Shown one piece after another: positions 8,182 through 17,453 of a stretch of 64,000 bases of DNA. How positions within the stretch are numbered: position 1 is the stretch's first letter; each line of letters starts with the position of its first letter. This DNA is from Segetibacter koreensis DSM 18137. Its GTDB lineage: Bacteria > Bacteroidota > Bacteroidia > Chitinophagales > Chitinophagaceae. The notes under the pieces are model-generated. The model was not told the DNA's origin. It was given only the letters and a program-made list of their open reading frames with translations, and did no database searches. The position numbers were made by a program, and so were the translations under genes. The stretch spans positions 63,133 to 127,132 of the forward strand of contig NZ_KB893318.1 in assembly GCF_000374045.1 (NCBI RefSeq). Reading direction: 5' to 3'.

Positions 8182-8878
8182 GTAATTGTTTTGAATGTAA
8201 CTGTTGTTTTCGAATTGCTTTTAGTGATAAGCGTACACCGATAATATAGGAAGATAATGCACCCACGATCAGCATGCCGCCGGATGCATATTCAGAAAGC
8301 TGGCCATTTTCACCCAGAAATAATAGGCAGTCATAAGTGCCGTGAAAAATAACAGCGAAAAATATTCCGGTTAGTCTTAATAAGTAGGCTCGTGGAGGAT
8401 TAAATTTTGCAAGACCCACATAGTAACCCATCATAACGGCAAAACTGGCATGGGCAGGAACACTTAAAAACATTCTTATTAAACCGGTAGAGGCTCCATG
8501 TTGATATACATAGCCGATATTTTCTATTGTTGCAAAACCCATGCTTACCATTACGCAATAAACAATACCGTCAAAAGGTTCATCAAATGTTTTTTTTGGA
8601 TAAGCATAATATCTTACCATAAAGTATTTGCAGTACTCTTCGGTAAGGGCCACCACAACAAATGCCATAATAAACGTATGCAAAAGGCTTACTTCTACCA
8701 ATTGGTTTAAAACCTGGTTACTATAAAACTCAATATATACTGCAGGCAAAGCAGAAAACACGCCTAAAAAGAAACTTATTATAAGGTGGAGAACAGGTTC
8801 ACGGTTATACTTATCTTTTGCATACACGTACAGCATAATTGCCAGACCAGGTGCAATGGAGAGATAAAGAAGGTTCAT
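8156..8878 (-). CDS. PrsW-family intramembrane metalloprotease
   Basis: A 240-residue polytopic membrane protein with the three PrsW/CPBP-type motifs: Glu80-Glu81 in TEEYCKYF, the FATIEN segment (115-120) with His143 in the next helix, and His179/Asp183 in FHGTYD. PrsW in Bacillus makes the site-1 cut of an anti-sigma factor, and distant relatives are Abi/CAAX-type proteases; no anti-sigma gene is in view. About seven hydrophobic helices are visible. The last 26 bases overlap the GNAT gene start. The substrate is unknown. Confidence 0.88.
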   Translation of the reverse strand: MNLLYLSIAPGLAIMLYVYAKDKYNREPVLHLIISFFLGVFSALPAVYIEFYSNQVLNQLVEVSLLHTFIMAFVVVALTEEYCKYFMVRYYAYPKKTFDEPFDGIVYCVMVSMGFATIENIGYVYQHGASTGLIRMFLSVPAHASFAVMMGYYVGLAKFNPPRAYLLRLTGIFFAVIFHGTYDCLLFLGENGQLSEYASGGMLIVGALSSYIIGVRLSLKAIRKQQLHSKQLHDRRFPLF

Positions 8879-9037
8879 GAAGAGTAATTGAACTACTGAT
8901 AAAAATGAATCGCTTTAAAATACTGTGCCTGCTTTTTTGAAAATTAAAACAGTATATTAGGTACATCCTGATATTCTTAACTTTACTTAAAACCATCGGT
9001 TTTGTGTTATAAATTTACATGTAATTGGCATAAATTC

Positions 9038-10789
9038 TTACAAAACTTCTGTCATTATATAATACATTTTCTCAATTGCATCTTTCTGAAACAACATTGC
9101 CTGGTTATCTTTTACATCGGTGTTTTTCCAATTTTCGGTAGGCCAAATTTTAATTTCCGTTTCATCATTCTTTAAAACAAGGGGAAGATTAAAACCTTTT
9201 ACGCAATTTGTCCAGCGATATGATACTTTTTTATTATTGCTGCTAAATTTGAGTTGCAACGTAGGGATTTGAGTTGTTGTTAAATACTGATCAAACACTT
9301 TGTTATAGTTAAAGGCTGCCAGTTTTGAAATATAATCCTCTACCTGTTTGGTAGTTACAGTCTGATGATAAAAGGTGGTGTTTAATCCTTTCAGTATTTG
9401 CCTGAATAAACTATCATTATTTATACTATGCCTGATTGTATGCAACATGTTACCGCATTTAGAATACATATCGCCGCTGCCCTCTTCATTTACACCATAA
9501 TGAGCAATCACAGGTCTGTCATTTTTTATGCTTTTCCTGCTGCCGGCATTATATTCGTTCGCTGCTTCCTTACCATACATATACTCAACAAATAACGTTT
9601 CGCTGTAATTGGTGAAGCCTTCATGTATCCACATGTCTGCGATATCTTTACTGGTAATGTTGTTTCCAAACCATTCGTGGCCGCTCTCGTGTACAATTAT
9701 AAAATCCCATTTCATTCCCCATCCTGTTCCTGAAACATCTCTTTGGCGGTAACCCGGTTTGTATAGGTTGCCATAAGCAACTGCACTCTGGTGTTCCATG
9801 CCGTTGTGTGGCACGTCTATCAATTTATAGCCGTCTTCATAAAAAGGATAAGGGCCAAACCAATATTCAAATGCCTTCAGCATGTTATGCACTTCGTTTG
9901 GCATGTACTGTTTTGCTTTGCCTTCGTTGTAATCGAGTACCCAGTAATTCAAGTCCAGCTTTCCTTTCTCTCCATTGTACCTCTCACTAAAATTCACATA
10001 TTTACCGATGTAAGGAATAATATCATAATTGTTTATAGGATTTACAACGTCCCATTTGTAAGTTGTGGTTCCGTTGGCATTGTTTGTTTTTGAATGGAGC
10101 CTGCCATTTGCAACCGCTACCAACGTGTCAGGAACAATTATACTAAGAGTAGCGCCGTTATCAGGTTCATCACTTTGGTGATCCTTACACGGATACCAGA
10201 CTGAGGCACCTAATCCCTGGCAGGTTACAGTCATCCAGGGCCGTCTCAAAGAGTCTTTTGTAAATGTCCATCCCCCGTCCCACGGCGCACGTATGGCCTC
10301 ATGAGGTTTGCCATGAAAAAAAATGTCGATCTGGCTGACAGCATTCTTCTTTTGTTTGGGAAGTTGTACAAACCATGCATTTCCTTCCTTAGTAAAGTTT
10401 GATTTAATGGAACCGTTTAGTACAATACTATCAATTTGTAATGGTTGCTGCAGATCAATTTGCATAACAGGAGGATAGTTATCGCTGACTACTTTATAGG
10501 TAATAGTGTTTTTCCCCTCACTGGTTTTGTTTTCATAATCTGGGTGTATCGTTATGTCATATTTCAAGACATCCCACCAAATTCTTTGCGGTGTTATACT
10601 TCCCCTAAGTGTATCAGCATGAGTAAAAGTTTTAACCGTAGCTTCCTGTGCTTTTGCCAAAGCAGATATTACGAGACAAAAAATAAACACAATAAAATAT
10701 CTGCAGATAATACTTTTATTCCTTTTTATACCGCTAGCACAGAGGTATAAACAATTTAATAAGTTTTTTATAAAAAACATTAAGACCAT
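9038..10789 (-). CDS. Exported M1-family aminopeptidase
   Basis: A 583-residue zinc metallopeptidase of family M1. The zinc site is complete: His367-Glu368-x2-His371 (HESGHEW) and Glu390 18 residues on (WIHEGFTNYSE). The exopeptidase motif is HNGMEHQSAVAYGN (about 328-341), a variant of GxMEN with His in place of Asn. The N-terminus is long: a hydrophobic signal (about residues 29-47, ending ALAKAQ) is preceded by about 25 residues that may not be translated, although no internal ATG is closer than residue 4. It probably acts in the periplasm or outside the cell on peptides. It has its own transcription unit on the minus strand. Confidence 0.94.
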   Translation of the reverse strand: MVLMFFIKNLLNCLYLCASGIKRNKSIICRYFIVFIFCLVISALAKAQEATVKTFTHADTLRGSITPQRIWWDVLKYDITIHPDYENKTSEGKNTITYKVVSDNYPPVMQIDLQQPLQIDSIVLNGSIKSNFTKEGNAWFVQLPKQKKNAVSQIDIFFHGKPHEAIRAPWDGGWTFTKDSLRRPWMTVTCQGLGASVWYPCKDHQSDEPDNGATLSIIVPDTLVAVANGRLHSKTNNANGTTTYKWDVVNPINNYDIIPYIGKYVNFSERYNGEKGKLDLNYWVLDYNEGKAKQYMPNEVHNMLKAFEYWFGPYPFYEDGYKLIDVPHNGMEHQSAVAYGNLYKPGYRQRDVSGTGWGMKWDFIIVHESGHEWFGNNITSKDIADMWIHEGFTNYSETLFVEYMYGKEAANEYNAGSRKSIKNDRPVIAHYGVNEEGSGDMYSKCGNMLHTIRHSINNDSLFRQILKGLNTTFYHQTVTTKQVEDYISKLAAFNYNKVFDQYLTTTQIPTLQLKFSSNNKKVSYRWTNCVKGFNLPLVLKNDETEIKIWPTENWKNTDVKDNQAMLFQKDAIEKMYYIMTEVL

Positions 10790-11058
10790 CTTTTTAAAGT
10801 TTCACCATACCGGTACCGTTTTATTGCAAATCTGAAAGCCTTGATTATTTATTCAGACTTGCACAAATACTGGCACCGATTTAACTTACAATACTTAATT
10901 CTTCCTATCATTTTTATAGCCATAATAGTTAATATTCAAAATAGTCTAAAGGGATAATCTAAAAATATTACGGTATTTTTATTAGGATCAAAATTTTAAA
11001 GATATTGATTTCGGATCTAATTCACACCTAACACAGTTTTTGCAAAACTATTTACCAT
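10790..11058. promoter_or_regulatory. Divergent control region (M1 peptidase / GH43) with a 12-bp inverted repeat
   Basis: TGCAAATCTGAA (10825-10836) and TTCAGACTTGCA (10852-10863) are inverted copies matching at 11 of 12 positions, with a 15-base spacer. A perfect palindrome CGGTACCG lies at 10811-10818. They sit just upstream of the peptidase start and may be operators. No coding sequence was seen. Confidence 0.4.
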
Positions 11059-11066
11059 TATTTTTG
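11059..11066 (+). promoter_or_regulatory. Candidate -7 box (TATTTTTG) of the GH43 gene
   Basis: TATTTTTG matches the Bacteroidota -7 consensus TAnnTTTG exactly. A TTT, rather than TTG, lies 19 bases upstream at the -33 position. The start codon is 11 bases downstream. Confidence 0.45.
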
Positions 11067-11077
11067 GATATTTTACA

Positions 11078-12259
11078 ATGAAACCACAAAAAATGAAAAA
11101 GCTACTTTTCATATTTTCTACAATTGTCACACTTTCAATTAATCATCCGTTTGCACAAATGGCAGCCAATAATGCGTCTGTCAAAGCCACCTATACCAAT
11201 CCTTTGCCAGTAAAATTTGGTGACCCGTACGTGCTGCACACCAAAGACATGTATTATATGTATGGAACCGGAGCAGGAGCAAAAAACGGTTTTTCTGCTT
11301 ATTCTTCAACAGATCTTGTGACTTGGAAGCCCCTCGGCCAGGTCTTTTATGGAGATTCTGGAATATCATGGGGAATACATTCTTTCTGGGCACCCGAGGT
11401 GTATGAAGTAAAGGGTAAATATTACATGTTTTACAGCGCTCAGTGGAAATACAATCCTGCAAACGATCTCGAAAATTTTAAAATAGGTGTTGCCGTAGCT
11501 GATAACCCTCAAGGTCCGTTTGTTAATATTTCTGATAAGCCTGTCTTCGACCCAGGCTACCCGATTATAGATGCTAATGTTTATTTTGAAAAAAACGGAA
11601 AAATGTATTTGTATTATTCGCGATGCTGTTACAAACATGCCGTCAAGAGTGAGGTTGCAGAGGTTGCAAAACAAAAAGGATGGTACAACGAAATTGAAGA
11701 GAGCTGGGTGTATGGCGTACAACTTAAACCTGACTTTTCTGGTGTTATAGGTGAGCCGGTTCTATTGCTTCGGCCGCCGGTAAGCATGAGCGATAAACAA
11801 GCTGAGTGGGAAAGCAGGTCTGTAACATCACATGAAGTGAATCGTAGATGGACTGAAGGCTCTGTAACATTTAAAAAAGGTAATACATATTACATGATGT
11901 ATTCTGCGAATCATTTTGCGGGACAAAACTATGCAGTAGGCTATGCTACTTCAAATTCACCTCTTGGTCCGTTTAAAAAAGCAGCAAATAATCCTGTTTT
12001 ACAAAAAAATACTGCAAAAGGTGGTGTGGTAACAGGTACTGGCCACAACAGCGTTACTTATTCTCCTGATGGAAAAGAAATGTTTTGTGTATACCATGGA
12101 AGAACTGATGCCACCGGTGATGAACGTGTAGTTTTTATAGACCGGATGAAAGCCGATAATGGAAAACTAACTGTGTTTGGCCCCACAACAACGCCGCAAA
12201 AATTGCCGTCAGGTGCAAGGACTCAGAACGAGGAAGGGGTAGCATCGAAATCCCAATAA
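11078..12259 (+). CDS. Secreted glycoside hydrolase family 43
   Basis: A 393-residue five-bladed propeller glycosidase of GH43 type (arabinanase, arabinofuranosidase or xylosidase group). The three catalytic acids are in place: Asp49 (KFGDPYV, general base), Asp165 (PIIDANVYF, pKa modulator) and Glu260 (RWTEGSVTFKKGNTYYMMYS, general acid). A signal peptide ends at FAQ (about residue 27). A second ATG at residue 6 (MKKLLFIF) may be the true start. The long insert around 183-260 and HGRTDATGDERVV near the end fit secreted Bacteroidota members. The exact linkage cut is not clear. Confidence 0.9.
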   Translation: MKPQKMKKLLFIFSTIVTLSINHPFAQMAANNASVKATYTNPLPVKFGDPYVLHTKDMYYMYGTGAGAKNGFSAYSSTDLVTWKPLGQVFYGDSGISWGIHSFWAPEVYEVKGKYYMFYSAQWKYNPANDLENFKIGVAVADNPQGPFVNISDKPVFDPGYPIIDANVYFEKNGKMYLYYSRCCYKHAVKSEVAEVAKQKGWYNEIEESWVYGVQLKPDFSGVIGEPVLLLRPPVSMSDKQAEWESRSVTSHEVNRRWTEGSVTFKKGNTYYMMYSANHFAGQNYAVGYATSNSPLGPFKKAANNPVLQKNTAKGGVVTGTGHNSVTYSPDGKEMFCVYHGRTDATGDERVVFIDRMKADNGKLTVFGPTTTPQKLPSGARTQNEEGVASKSQ

Positions 12260-12371
12260 TTTCTTTTTTGTATTTTCATTTTTATCTTTTTATAATCCAA
12301 TCATCCATTTGTGTTAATGCTAATTGCATAACAATTTTTCTATTCACCATAATATTACAATACAATCCATC

Positions 12372-13181
12372 GTGGTTCTATTTCCGAATTGTAAGATTAA
12401 TTTAGGCTTAAACATAACAGAAAAGCGTGCCGATGGGTATCACAACCTTGAAACCGTTTTTTATCCTGTAGCAATTAAAGATGCATTAGAAATAATACCC
12501 GCAGATGAACTGTCTTTTCAGCTTTCCGGGCTAGAAGTTAATGGAAATAAGAATGACAATCTTTGCTTGAAAGCATACGAATTGTTGAAAAAGGATTTTG
12601 AGGATTTACCATATGTAAATGTTTATTTACACAAAGCGATACCTATGGGGGCTGGTTTGGGCGGCGGAAGTGCAGACGGAGCATTTATGCTTTCAATGCT
12701 TAACAAGAAATTTCAATTAAATTTATCAGAACCACAATTACTAAAATATGCTTTGCAGCTTGGTAGTGATTGCCCCTTTTTTATCATCAATACACCTTGT
12801 TTTGCAACAGGTCGCGGAGAAAATCTGGTGCCAGTTAACGTAGACTTATCTGCCTATAAAATAGTGCTCGTAAACCCGGGGATACATGTTTCGACCAAAG
12901 AAGCATTTTCAAACTTATCACCTGGGATGCCGGCAAAAAGCATACAGGACATTATTGCGCAGCCCATCTCTACATGGAAAGATGAATTAATGAATGATTT
13001 TGAAAAAAATGTATTTGAACAATTTCCAGCAATCAAGGAAATCAAAAATATTTTATACGATGCTGAAGCTATCTACGCCTCCATGACTGGAAGCGGAAGC
13101 ACAGTATTCGGCATTTTTGAATCAGATGCTGAATTAAATCTAACTTTTCCTGCGAATTATTTTGTTAAGACATTATTGTAA
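12372..13181 (+). CDS. ispE: 4-diphosphocytidyl-2-C-methyl-D-erythritol kinase
   Basis: IspE phosphorylates CDP-methylerythritol in the MEP isoprenoid pathway. I place the start at GTG 12372 (MVLFPNCKINLGLN, 269 residues). The frame extends upstream to a TTG at 12324, but those 16 residues do not look like the family, whose members begin just before the catalytic Lys (Lys8 here). The GHMP kinase ATP loop is PMGAGLGGGSADGA (about 91-104). Asp133 in LGSDCPFF is the likely catalytic base, and MTGSGSTVFGIF is the C-terminal GHMP motif. It converges with recN with only six bases between. Confidence 0.95.
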   Translation: MVLFPNCKINLGLNITEKRADGYHNLETVFYPVAIKDALEIIPADELSFQLSGLEVNGNKNDNLCLKAYELLKKDFEDLPYVNVYLHKAIPMGAGLGGGSADGAFMLSMLNKKFQLNLSEPQLLKYALQLGSDCPFFIINTPCFATGRGENLVPVNVDLSAYKIVLVNPGIHVSTKEAFSNLSPGMPAKSIQDIIAQPISTWKDELMNDFEKNVFEQFPAIKEIKNILYDAEAIYASMTGSGSTVFGIFESDAELNLTFPANYFVKTLL

Positions 13182-13187
13182 ACGACT

Positions 13188-14843
13188 TTAATTCATTACC
13201 ATTTCCCTGGCATTTTCCAGGGCGGCTGCAGTTGGTTTTTCGCCACTCAGCATTTGTGCAATAGCTGTTATTCTTTCATTGTGCGTCAGCAATCTTATGT
13301 TTGTTTTTATTGCATCGCTCTTTATTTCTTTGTAAACATAAAAATGCGCATCAGCTTTACCCGCTATTTGTGGCTGGTGGGTAATGGTAATTAACTGCCT
13401 GCTGGTTGAGAGATCTTTCATTATAAATCCAACTTGCTTCGCTGCCTCACCTGAAATGCCCGTATCTATTTCATCAAAAATAAGTGTTGGCATATCTATA
13501 GATTCTGCAACCAGTGATTTTATACAGAGCATTAAACGACTCAGTTCTCCACCACTTGCTACTTTACGTATAGGCTCAAAACGATTGCTTTTGTTTGCGT
13601 CAAATAAAAACTCAATTGTATCGCTGCCGTATAAATTAAGTGTTGCCGGCTTTACGTCTACTTTTAATCTTGCATTTGGCATGCCTACCTGGTGTAACAG
13701 TGCATTTACTTTTTGTTCCAGGTCCGCTATTTCTTTTTTTCTTCGGCTTGAAATACTTTTTGCTATGTCTTCTGCTTTTTGAAGCGATTCTTTTACTTCC
13801 TTTTCCTTTTGAGATATCGTATCATCAATATTTAAAACGGCCTCCAGCTTTTTCGAAATTTCATTTCTTATGGCTATAAGTTCATTAGTAGTTTGCACTC
13901 CATGTTTTTTAAGCATTTTGTACCCTGCTGAAAGTCTTTCATTTACGTGGTCTATTCTTTCCTGGTCAAAGTGTATGTGGTCGTTTAAATTGTCTACTTC
14001 ATCAGCAATATCCTGCAATTCTATCTGGGCGCTTTGCAATCTGTTAACTACATCGGGAAGACTTGTATGATAATCAGAAAAGGATTGTAACTGGTTGGAA
14101 AGTAGTTTTAATTGCTGTACTACCGGCTGCTCGCTTTCCTTTAATTCAAAATATACTTTTGTCAGGGCGGTTTTAATTCCTTCGGAATTATTCAACATTT
14201 TAAGCTCTGTTTCTAAATCTTCGAGTTCATTTTCAACAAGATTAAGCTGATCCAGTTCATTAAAAATATATTGATTATAATCAGACTCTTTTTGAAAAGT
14301 TCCTTTTTGGTTTAGTAATTGATCAAGCTCTGTTCTTTGGCTGTGCCATTTTCGAAAACACGCCTGAAACGTTACCAGCAAGTCTGAATTGCCAGCCAGT
14401 CCATCCAATACAGCCCTTTGAAAATCACTATCGCCTATTTCCAGTGTGTCAAATTGTTGATGAAGGTCAACCAGCAAAGATGCCAGCTCCTTTAATTGCT
14501 GCAGTGTTGCAGGCGTATCATTAATAAAACCCCTTGATTTTCCGCTTGCAGTTATTTCTCTTCTTAATACCAGTTCCTCTTCGCGGTCCAGTTCATTTTC
14601 ATTTAGAAATCTTTCAACATCTTTTTTACCTTCTATAGAAAAAAAACCTTCAACTATACATTTTTTGTCCCTGTTTTGCAGGGAGGCTGTATCAGCTCTT
14701 CCTCCTAAAATGAGGCTTAGTGCGCCCATTAAAATACTTTTACCTGCCCCTGTCTCGCCGGTAATGACATTAAGGTTATTAGAGAAATTAATGTCAATTT
14801 CATCTATAATCGCGTAGTTCTGTATGTGCAGCTTCCTTAGCAT
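13188..14843 (-). CDS. recN: DNA repair protein RecN
   Basis: RecN is an SMC-like ATPase that helps repair double-strand breaks. The 551-residue protein has Walker A GETGAGKS (29-36), the ABC signature ASGGELSR (429-436), Walker B LIFDEIDTGISG, and a switch His in THQPQ. Two long coiled-coil arms lie between (about 150-350) with the usual Leu/Glu/Lys-rich helices. It is full family length. A near-consensus -7 box lies four bases before its ATG, so the mRNA may be leaderless. It follows the TPR gene after 112 bases. Confidence 0.97.
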   Translation of the reverse strand: MLRKLHIQNYAIIDEIDINFSNNLNVITGETGAGKSILMGALSLILGGRADTASLQNRDKKCIVEGFFSIEGKKDVERFLNENELDREEELVLRREITASGKSRGFINDTPATLQQLKELASLLVDLHQQFDTLEIGDSDFQRAVLDGLAGNSDLLVTFQACFRKWHSQRTELDQLLNQKGTFQKESDYNQYIFNELDQLNLVENELEDLETELKMLNNSEGIKTALTKVYFELKESEQPVVQQLKLLSNQLQSFSDYHTSLPDVVNRLQSAQIELQDIADEVDNLNDHIHFDQERIDHVNERLSAGYKMLKKHGVQTTNELIAIRNEISKKLEAVLNIDDTISQKEKEVKESLQKAEDIAKSISSRRKKEIADLEQKVNALLHQVGMPNARLKVDVKPATLNLYGSDTIEFLFDANKSNRFEPIRKVASGGELSRLMLCIKSLVAESIDMPTLIFDEIDTGISGEAAKQVGFIMKDLSTSRQLITITHQPQIAGKADAHFYVYKEIKSDAIKTNIRLLTHNERITAIAQMLSGEKPTAAALENAREMVMN

Positions 14844-14847
14844 ACAG

Positions 14848-14855
14848 TAAAGATA
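14848..14855 (-). promoter_or_regulatory. Candidate -7 box of recN
   Basis: On the minus strand TATCTTTA (one mismatch to TAnnTTTG) ends four bases before the recN ATG. If used, transcription would begin about at the start codon. Confidence 0.35.
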
Positions 14856-14961
14856 GCTGTGATAGTGATTTGGAAAAACTGAAATGGAAAATCTGTGAAA
14901 AACTTGTGATAAGAATGTAAAGCTTGGAGGTAAAAGATATTAGCTTGTTGGTTGCTGCTAA

Positions 14962-16449
14962 CTACTCACCCTTGCAACGTGCAATCCCTGATTTAGCTCG
15001 CTGGTCAAGCGAATCTTTGTACTCGTGATCACCCATATCGAGGCATTTTTGAAAAGATGCAATGGCCAGTGTTTTTTGGTTGCTTTTTTCATAAATAAAA
15101 CCTAACTGTAATGCAGCGCGGGCGGCAAAATATTCTGTTCGCTCTTTTCCAAGTTTTACAACCATATCATAAAACTGTATGGCTTCATCATCTTTTCCCA
15201 TGTCGTCATATATACGGCCCATTCTATACGCATACTCCAGTTTTTCTTCGGGCTTCGTATAATCTTCAATATTTTTTTTATTCAAAATCGCCAAGGCCTC
15301 TTTATTGTATCCGCCATCATTTAGTATTCTTGCTTTCAGTAGTGTTTCATCGGGCCATAATCCTTTTTTTGCATCACGATATGCTTGTTTGTCAGCATCG
15401 CTGTCTGTATTTCCATTTCTAATAGTTAGCTGCCGGTACTTTTCGGCTTCCTCTTTATTCCCTTTTAAATAATACGCCCAGCTTAATTTCTGCAAAACAT
15501 CTTTTACATAAAATTTGCCTTTAAAGGTGTTTATAAATTTTTGAAAGCTGGCAATCGCCTCATCCAGTTGCAGTTTGTGAAATTTTGTATAGCCCAGTTC
15601 AAAGTCCCATGCAGGTGTTTGCATGTAGTCTGCTGACATGTTCCGTTGCTGTACTATCTGCCTTGCATATTCGGTCTGTTTACTATTAAGGGCAAGGTTT
15701 GCAGCGAGGTAAGTAAAAAGGTGATTATTAACAATATCTAATTTTTTTGCCCGGATCAGTTTGAAAACCTCGTCTGGCTTATTTTCTATATAAAACATGA
15801 GGTAGCAGTAGTAGAAAGTAGCCTCGTTTGAAAAAAGCTTAGCCAGATCGTCGTTACTGCTTAGTAAACTGCGCATATGCTGCATTCCCTCGTTTATAGA
15901 ACCCTTCATGCCAAATAAGTTTGTAATCCATCTATAGCCCTGCGGCACTGTGCCTATTACAACTTCCAACGGGCCATAGATCATTTTATTAGGCTGAAAT
16001 TTCGGATATGCACTTCTGTTTTCCTTTATTTGAGAATTAGCTTTTTTAAAGTCCCAGCCTGCACTATATCTCTCTCCAAATTTTATTTTAACTGCAGCGC
16101 GCTGCAAATAAGTGACTGCTTTGCTAAACCTGTAAAAGGGTGTATTATGAGGACCAGAGTCAAAAGCAGACAGCCTTTTATCAAAGTTTTCTTTCCGCAA
16201 CCGGTATTCAGCTGAATCCTCATTAAAAAATAAAACAAAAAAGTCTATATAACCTTCTAAAAGGTCAGGAATAAGATTGTCGGCGTTTTCTTCATGTGCT
16301 TTATTGATCAGCTCCCTACCATGGTCAAGCTTTAGTTTGATTATTTCGTTGTAAGCTAACCTACATGTAGAGTCAAAAACATAAACCTTTTGGGAAAATG
16401 AAGCAGTAAAGAAAAAACAAATTACAATTGAGATAAATAACTTCTTCAT
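14962..16449 (-). CDS. Secreted tetratricopeptide-repeat protein
   Basis: A 495-residue exported protein: signal peptide MKKLFISIVICFFFTASFSQ, then helical repeats throughout. TPR-like units are clear in the C-terminal half (LGYTKFHKLQLDEAIASFQKF, YRMGRIYDDMGKDDEAIQFY, LQLGFIYEKSNQKTLAIASF). The N-terminal half is helical with motifs such as AGWDFKKAN and GPLEVVIGTVPQGYRW, which look conserved but have no known function. TPR proteins of this sort are protein-interaction scaffolds in the periplasm. It is separated from the upstream zinc-ribbon gene by a stem-loop. Confidence 0.8.
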   Translation of the reverse strand: MKKLFISIVICFFFTASFSQKVYVFDSTCRLAYNEIIKLKLDHGRELINKAHEENADNLIPDLLEGYIDFFVLFFNEDSAEYRLRKENFDKRLSAFDSGPHNTPFYRFSKAVTYLQRAAVKIKFGERYSAGWDFKKANSQIKENRSAYPKFQPNKMIYGPLEVVIGTVPQGYRWITNLFGMKGSINEGMQHMRSLLSSNDDLAKLFSNEATFYYCYLMFYIENKPDEVFKLIRAKKLDIVNNHLFTYLAANLALNSKQTEYARQIVQQRNMSADYMQTPAWDFELGYTKFHKLQLDEAIASFQKFINTFKGKFYVKDVLQKLSWAYYLKGNKEEAEKYRQLTIRNGNTDSDADKQAYRDAKKGLWPDETLLKARILNDGGYNKEALAILNKKNIEDYTKPEEKLEYAYRMGRIYDDMGKDDEAIQFYDMVVKLGKERTEYFAARAALQLGFIYEKSNQKTLAIASFQKCLDMGDHEYKDSLDQRAKSGIARCKGE

Positions 16450-16481
16450 TGTGATAGGAGCTGATAAATTAAACCAATAGA

Positions 16482-16505
16482 AAAGGGTACAGTAAAGTAC
16501 CCTTT
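16482..16505 (-). terminator. Stem-loop terminator after the zinc-ribbon gene
   Basis: AAAGGGTAC / GTACCCTTT is a perfect 9-bp stem with a 6-base loop. On the minus strand its 3' arm ends in TTTT, giving a short U-run. It lies between the zinc-ribbon gene and the TPR gene. Confidence 0.7.
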
Positions 16506-16533
16506 CATCTATAAAGTCATCGAATAATTCAAA

Positions 16534-17289
16534 TTATTTGGTTTCTACACTATGGTGCAACTCTTCATCAACCAAGATTCTGCCACAGTTTTCACAAACC
16601 AGAATTTTTTTATGTTGTTTAATTTCGCTTTGTTTCTGCGGTGGAATAGCGTTAAAACAACCGCCACAGGAGTCTCTCATAACAGGTACAACGGCTAAAC
16701 CATTACGGTAATTATTACGTATGCGATCATAAGAAAACAACAATCTTTCGTCAAGTGCGGTGCGTGCTTCGTTGCTGAATTCTTTATACTGGTTTTCTTC
16801 TATCTCGGTATCGGTAATTATTTTTTGCAGTTCACTTTTCTTATTATTCAATACACTTTCCTTGCTTCCGATTTGTTTTTTAGCATTTTCAAGCAATTTT
16901 GCCTTTTCCGCTATTTCTTCATTAGCATCTTTTATATGTTTTTCTGCAAGTTTTACTTCCAGTTGTTGCATTTCCATTTCTTTATTAATGGCTTCGAACT
17001 CCCGGTTGTTTTTAACATTCTCGCTTTGCTTTTCATATTTTTTAATCAGTGCCTCGGATTCCTTAATTGTCTCTTTTTTCTTTTCTATAAAATCAGAAAT
17101 ACCATTTATTTCTTCTTCTATACGCGTTTGCCTGGCATGTAAACCTTGTATCTCATCTTCAAGGTCGCTCACCTCCATTGGCAATTCACCCTTTAAAATA
17201 CTGATCTCGTCTAATTTAGAATCAATTTTTTGAAGCTTAACCAATGCGGTTAATTTTTCTTCAACAGAGAAGTCTTTAACAATAGCCAT
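16534..17289 (-). CDS. C4-type zinc-ribbon coiled-coil protein (zf-RING_7/DUF164)
   Basis: A 251-residue protein: one long antiparallel coiled coil (about 10-190, Glu/Lys-rich heptads) and a C-terminal zinc ribbon with Cys208, Cys211, Cys232 and Cys235 (CGGCF ... CENCG). Members of this family are widespread; their exact role is unclear, though nucleic-acid or protein binding has been suggested. It sits just downstream of the Nif3-like gene on the same strand, a neighbourhood seen in many bacteria, which supports a shared function. Confidence 0.92.
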   Translation of the reverse strand: MAIVKDFSVEEKLTALVKLQKIDSKLDEISILKGELPMEVSDLEDEIQGLHARQTRIEEEINGISDFIEKKKETIKESEALIKKYEKQSENVKNNREFEAINKEMEMQQLEVKLAEKHIKDANEEIAEKAKLLENAKKQIGSKESVLNNKKSELQKIITDTEIEENQYKEFSNEARTALDERLLFSYDRIRNNYRNGLAVVPVMRDSCGGCFNAIPPQKQSEIKQHKKILVCENCGRILVDEELHHSVETK

Positions 17290-17360
17290 ATTAATTTTCT
17301 AAAATTTTTTAATGTTATAAGTTTAGTAAGCAGAATTTTTGGTACAGGCTGTTATAACTC

Positions 17361-17400
17361 CTTTTGTCATCGTTGCGACGCATTCCGTTCATCGTCCTGT
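17361..17400. other. GC-richer segment in the nif3 / zinc-ribbon gap
   Basis: Within AT-rich spacer lies a short GC-rich stretch containing CGTTGCGACG and two near-copies of TTCATCGT/GTCATCGT. It could be a remnant of a dispersed intergenic repeat, but no second full copy was found in this window. Confidence 0.25.
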
Positions 17401-17453
17401 TCCCTTATTAATCTTTGTTCAAAAAGATATTATCCTGCAATAAACATCTCAAA

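Noticed and set aside
12324-12371. 16-residue N-terminal extension of IspE from TTG 12324
   Set aside because: Family members begin just before the FPNCKINLG segment, which follows the GTG at 12372.
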